From NCBI RefSeq assembly GCF_008831285.2, contig NC_045138.2, positions 10,862,571 to 10,926,570 of the forward strand: a stretch of DNA of 64,000 bases, given 5' to 3'. Origin of the DNA: Nymphaea colorata. Lineage: Eukaryota; Streptophyta; Magnoliopsida; Nymphaeales; Nymphaeaceae. Both the position numbers and the translations under genes were made by a program. The notes below the pieces were generated by a model, which ran no database searches, was not told the origin of the DNA, and saw nothing but the letters and a program-made list of their open reading frames with translations. This document shows positions 60,706-64,000 of the stretch, one piece after another. Each line of letters begins with the position of its first letter. Positions within the stretch are counted from its first letter, which is position 1.

Positions 60706-62956
60706 GCTCATTGGTTTTGGCAGGTCGGGTCGAGTTAGGGTCCAGACCCGGACCCGACCCCCACTCGCGTAAGGAGCCTGACGCGAGGCCCTTCTCCCTC
60801 GCCTTTCCCTTTTTCCTCCTTCGTCGTCTCCTGGTGGTCTCCCGTGACAGCGCAGAGGGAGGAGAAGTGGCGGTCGGTGTGGTGGTGGCTGGAACGGCGA
60901 CGGCGACGGAGGTGGCAGCGGCGACTACGGTGGCGGCGGCTTGGTAAACCCTCTCTCTCTCGTGCGATTTTCCCTTCTCTGCCACTCATGCCCTCTTGTT
61001 TTTTTTCTCTGCCGCACGTCCCCTCTTCTTCTCTCTCGCCACTCTCTTTCCCCTTTTCCGCTGGTTCTCTACCGCTCGACCCTCTTCTCACTCACCCGCA
61101 CTCCCCCACCTGCTCTTTCTCTCTTTTCTCACCCCCACTACCGTTTTCCCCCTTGACCGAACCCCTCCTCTCTCTGTCTCTCCTCTCTGTCAGCGTCCCT
61201 TTTCTCTTGTTCATTTCAGTTTTTCCCACTACTACCGCGGGTCTCTCCTAGCAACAGATTTTGTGTTGAACTTTATTGGACGTGTGTTGACTCTTTCTAT
61301 GGCGTTTTGGGATTGGATTGCAGTTTAGGGACGTTTTTCCCCTCTTACCAGCTAGTAGGGCATGTGGTGAGCAGCGGCAGCAAGCAATCTCGAGCATTGG
61401 CACTTGATCGGACGTGTGAAGTGGTTGCTAGAAGGGTTGTAGCAGTTTGGACGCTTGTTTTGGGGTGAGCGATACCTAATCAAGCTCAAAGTAATGAATA
61501 TTATCTTCTAAAGCATGTATAATTATTGTTCGAGCATGCTAGAGCTTATAATTGATGATTTTGGGACGCATGTTAGTCATATTTGTTTTTGGGAGAAACT
61601 TAGGATTTGCATTGGAAAGTAATGATTCATGTATTTAATGATCGTTTAAGCATGATGGATTAATTTTCGAAGCTTTAGGGAAGCATGGTAGAGATTGTGA
61701 GGTTGTGGGGAAGATTTAGAACCGTCTTAGGGAGTGTAGCGCAGACTTCTGTGAACGGGTGTATCATGAAGTTAATTAGGGAAAATATACGTATTTGGAC
61801 GTGACTTTGGGTTGATGTCTTAATTAAAGAACGTTATTGAGGAAGGAATTAGTGATGGATTGATTGATGGTTGAGGGTTTTGATATTTCGAGGCAACGTT
61901 AAGACGTAAAGGAGGAGGCCTATTGGAGAGCTTGTTGGTCGACACTACCTGTCGACACCCTCTTGAGGCGACGACACGTGCCTCAAGGATTTTATTTTGT
62001 ATTTGTTCGTTTTTGTTTGAATTGTGTAGGTATCTAGTAGAAACCTTATTCTTGTTTATGTTTGCAGGTGCACCGGGCACATCCCGTCGACCTTGAATTC
62101 GAAGCTTGAGGCATTTTGAAGAATTTGGTGAGCACACCACAGGTATGGCGACATTCCAGGCAAATCCTTGCCTGGGGCAAATGTGTGATTGTGTGCTCGT
62201 AGGATCATGGGATCCTAGGATTGTGATGTTAATTGATTGATTGCTTTGTGAATGAGTATATGTATGTTGCTTATATGATATGAATGGGTTAGAAAGATTA
62301 TTAGTCATTTGTTTTGAAAATGTTACGCATTGGCATGCTAGAATTGATATCTGTTTAGGCCAGATGAGGCGGTGTATCGAGTCGAGTGTCTCCTCGACCC
62401 CAATTGTGCATTAGAAAGCATCATAGAATGATAACTGCATAGGACAGCTACGAGCCAACCGCAGATCGAGACTACTCTCTGTGGATTGGCTAAGTTTTTC
62501 AAAGAGGTGATTGACGTGATTGATGTGAGGATTGATGTGATGATTGATATGAATGTGTACGTTGTTGCATATGCATTGCCATGGGCAACGATGCAAATGG
62601 ATGAAATAGAGGGTAGTTGTACCTGTACTGTATGACGGCTAGCAATGACTGTTACTGTATGTATAGACCTCGTGTGGAGGCATTGGGAGGTGTAAGTGCA
62701 CTCGTAGGGTGTACTAACCTCATGTGCTAGCCAGTCATCTTGTGAATGAGTAATGATAATGATAAAAAAAAAAAACGAAAGGATAAGAGATGAGAGGCCA
62801 GTGGGATGTGGCTGTGTGTTTGGGAGACGTCCCGTTCTTGCCACTGGTCTCGCCTGTCAGAGCGCAGGCGGTGCAAGGCCCCAGGGTTCTGTTGTGTGTT
62901 GTGCTTGGAGCGTTGGGCTCCCGCCTTCCCAACCTGGGTGTCCTAGGGAAGGCTGA
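60706..62956. other. GC- and CT-rich leader-like region upstream of gypsy pol
   Basis: Bases 60710-61330 are GC-rich, with ACCCGGACCCGACCC, GGCGACGGAGGTGG and long CT-rich stretches. They are open in several frames but lack any domain. Bases 61331-62750 are AT-richer without a recognised gene. Short GATGTGATTGATGTGAGGATT repeats occur near 62515-62555. The region could be a gypsy LTR and leader, but no TG..CA borders or primer-binding site were identified. Confidence 0.4.
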
Positions 62957-64000
62957 GTATCTCACCTTGGACTTCACACATCCAGGGATGAGTGCTCTAC
63001 CGCTGCAGCGGGTGAAATGGATCCACCTGAAGCCGGTTCTTCTAGCGCACAACAGACGTCTGGACGTGTCTACGCTACTACTGTGGAGGAGCTCCAGCCA
63101 CACGACCTCGTTGAAGGTACTTTACTTGTCAGTTCTCATATTGCTAGAGTGTTATTTGATGCAGGAGCGACGCATTATTTTATATCTAGTCGATTTGCTA
63201 CCTCACTCGAAGTGTCGGCTAGAAGAATGCCGTATGTTTTAAAAGTTGTTAGCCCGATGCATGCTCAAGAGTCGTGTCGTGAGTATCTTCCTGATGTGGA
63301 TGTGGAAATCCATCAACTTCACCTACTCGCACAGTTGGTGATCTTAGGTCTCAGTGAGTTTGATGTGATTTTGGGTATGGATTGGTTGTATGCGCATTAT
63401 GCCATTATAGATTGCAGGAAGAAGCAGATACAGATGTTTACTAATGAGATGCAGCCTGTGGAATTTCATGCTCGTAGGGCCAGTCGAACTGATAAGATAT
63501 TGGTGTCTGTATTGAAGGCTAAGCGATGGATAGAAAGTGGAAGCGTTGCCTTCTTGGTCAATGTGTTGATCAATGAGGCTGAACGGATGAAATTGCAGGA
63601 TGTTGCCGTGGTGAGTGAGTATCCTGATGTATTTCCTGAGGAATTGTCGAGCTTGCCTCCAACTCGAGAAGTGGAGTTCAAGATAGAGTTGTTACCAGGG
63701 ACAACTCCTATTTCTAAGGCACCCTACCGTATGGCACCAGCAGAGTTAGAAAAGTTGAAGAAGCAACTGCAGGAGCTCTTAGATAAGGGCTTCATCCGAC
63801 CTAGTGTGTCACCTTGGGGAGCACCTGTATTGTTTGTGAAAAAGAAAGATGGGACTATGCGCTTGTGCATAGATTATCGCATGTTGAATCAAGTCACCAT
63901 CAAGAATAAGTATCCGCTTCCAAGAATTGAAGACTTGTTTGATCAGCTTAAGAATGCAAAGGTTTTCTCTAAGATTGATCTGAGGACAGGCTACCATCAA
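62957..64000 (+). pseudogene. Ty3/gypsy pol: protease and reverse transcriptase, truncated by window end
   Basis: One frame is open from 62957 (after TGA at 62954-62956) to the window end. A linker with [10 protein letters not shown] precedes the protease, whose active centre reads [11 protein letters not shown] (about 63155-63187). [16 protein letters not shown] segment at about 63376 closes it. Reverse transcriptase begins near 63700 with [15 protein letters not shown], then [25 protein letters not shown] and the motif-A segment [12 protein letters not shown] at the edge. The visible frame has no stop. A convincing gag with a zinc knuckle is not present directly upstream, although a Cys-containing frame (62753-62956) could be a worn remnant. 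Whether the whole element is active cannot be judged. Confidence 0.85.

Noticed and set aside
60844-61251. Overlapping plus-strand frames rich in Ser, Pro, Leu and Arg
   Set aside because: They reflect GC- and CT-rich simple sequence; no domain, and all frames are open at once.
62338-62844. 168-codon minus-strand frame
   Set aside because: It has no motif, overlaps the leader-like region of the gypsy element, and its composition follows short repeats.

Overview
This 64 kb window is nuclear DNA from a flowering plant. Three lines of evidence point there: spliced genes with GT..AG introns, plant-type LTR retrotransposons (Ty1/copia primed by initiator tRNA-Met, and Ty3/gypsy), and many hAT-type elements and TA/GA/CT microsatellites. 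The species cannot be fixed from the sequence. Most of the window is transposable-element DNA and AT-rich spacer. Only three host genes are supported.

Genes. (1) On the minus strand, 3788-9787 holds a three-exon gene for a probable chloroplast membrane protein. It has an Arg/Ser-rich N-terminus, a PLAT-like beta-barrel segment and a four-helix C-terminal region resembling CGL160/AtpI proteins. Exons 1 and 2 are separated by a 4.4 kb intron full of small repeats. (2) On the plus strand, 49646-56840 holds a complete six-exon gene for an RPA-interacting protein (290 residues). All splice phases agree, and a hAT-type miniature element sits in intron 4. (3) On the minus strand, 59060-59500 holds the last two exons of a TlyA/FtsJ-type rRNA methyltransferase gene. 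Its other exons are not visible. Genes 2 and 3 converge.

Transposon layers. The most informative region is 12091-26201. An old, decayed copia element (copia B) spans it. Its reverse transcriptase/RNase H region is split by a TIR DNA transposon (15888-24005) with a 3-bp TCA duplication. That transposon carries at least three host-gene fragments, all in minus orientation, one of them OBERON-like. The OBERON-like coding exon is itself split by a younger copia element (copia A, 17419-22852). Independently, the 3' LTR of copia B holds a non-autonomous hAT element (24703-25811) with a perfect 8-bp duplication, and the undisturbed 5' LTR preserves the empty site. Copia C (27353-32881, minus) is a sibling of copia A with a perfect AAGAA duplication.

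Other regions. 32.9-49.6 kb is gene-free. It contains a 180-bp pyrimidine array, a threefold tandem repeat of about 513 bp, a decayed BED-type hAT transposase gene and a GC-rich island of unknown nature. From 60.1 kb to the end come a copia remnant, a GC/CT-rich leader-like region and the start of a Ty3/gypsy pol gene that runs off the window. No RNA genes or CRISPR arrays were seen. I did not find a wholly new system. The notable items are the nested gene-capturing TIR element, the inactivating mutations shared by copia A and C, and the PLAT plus CGL160-like protein.
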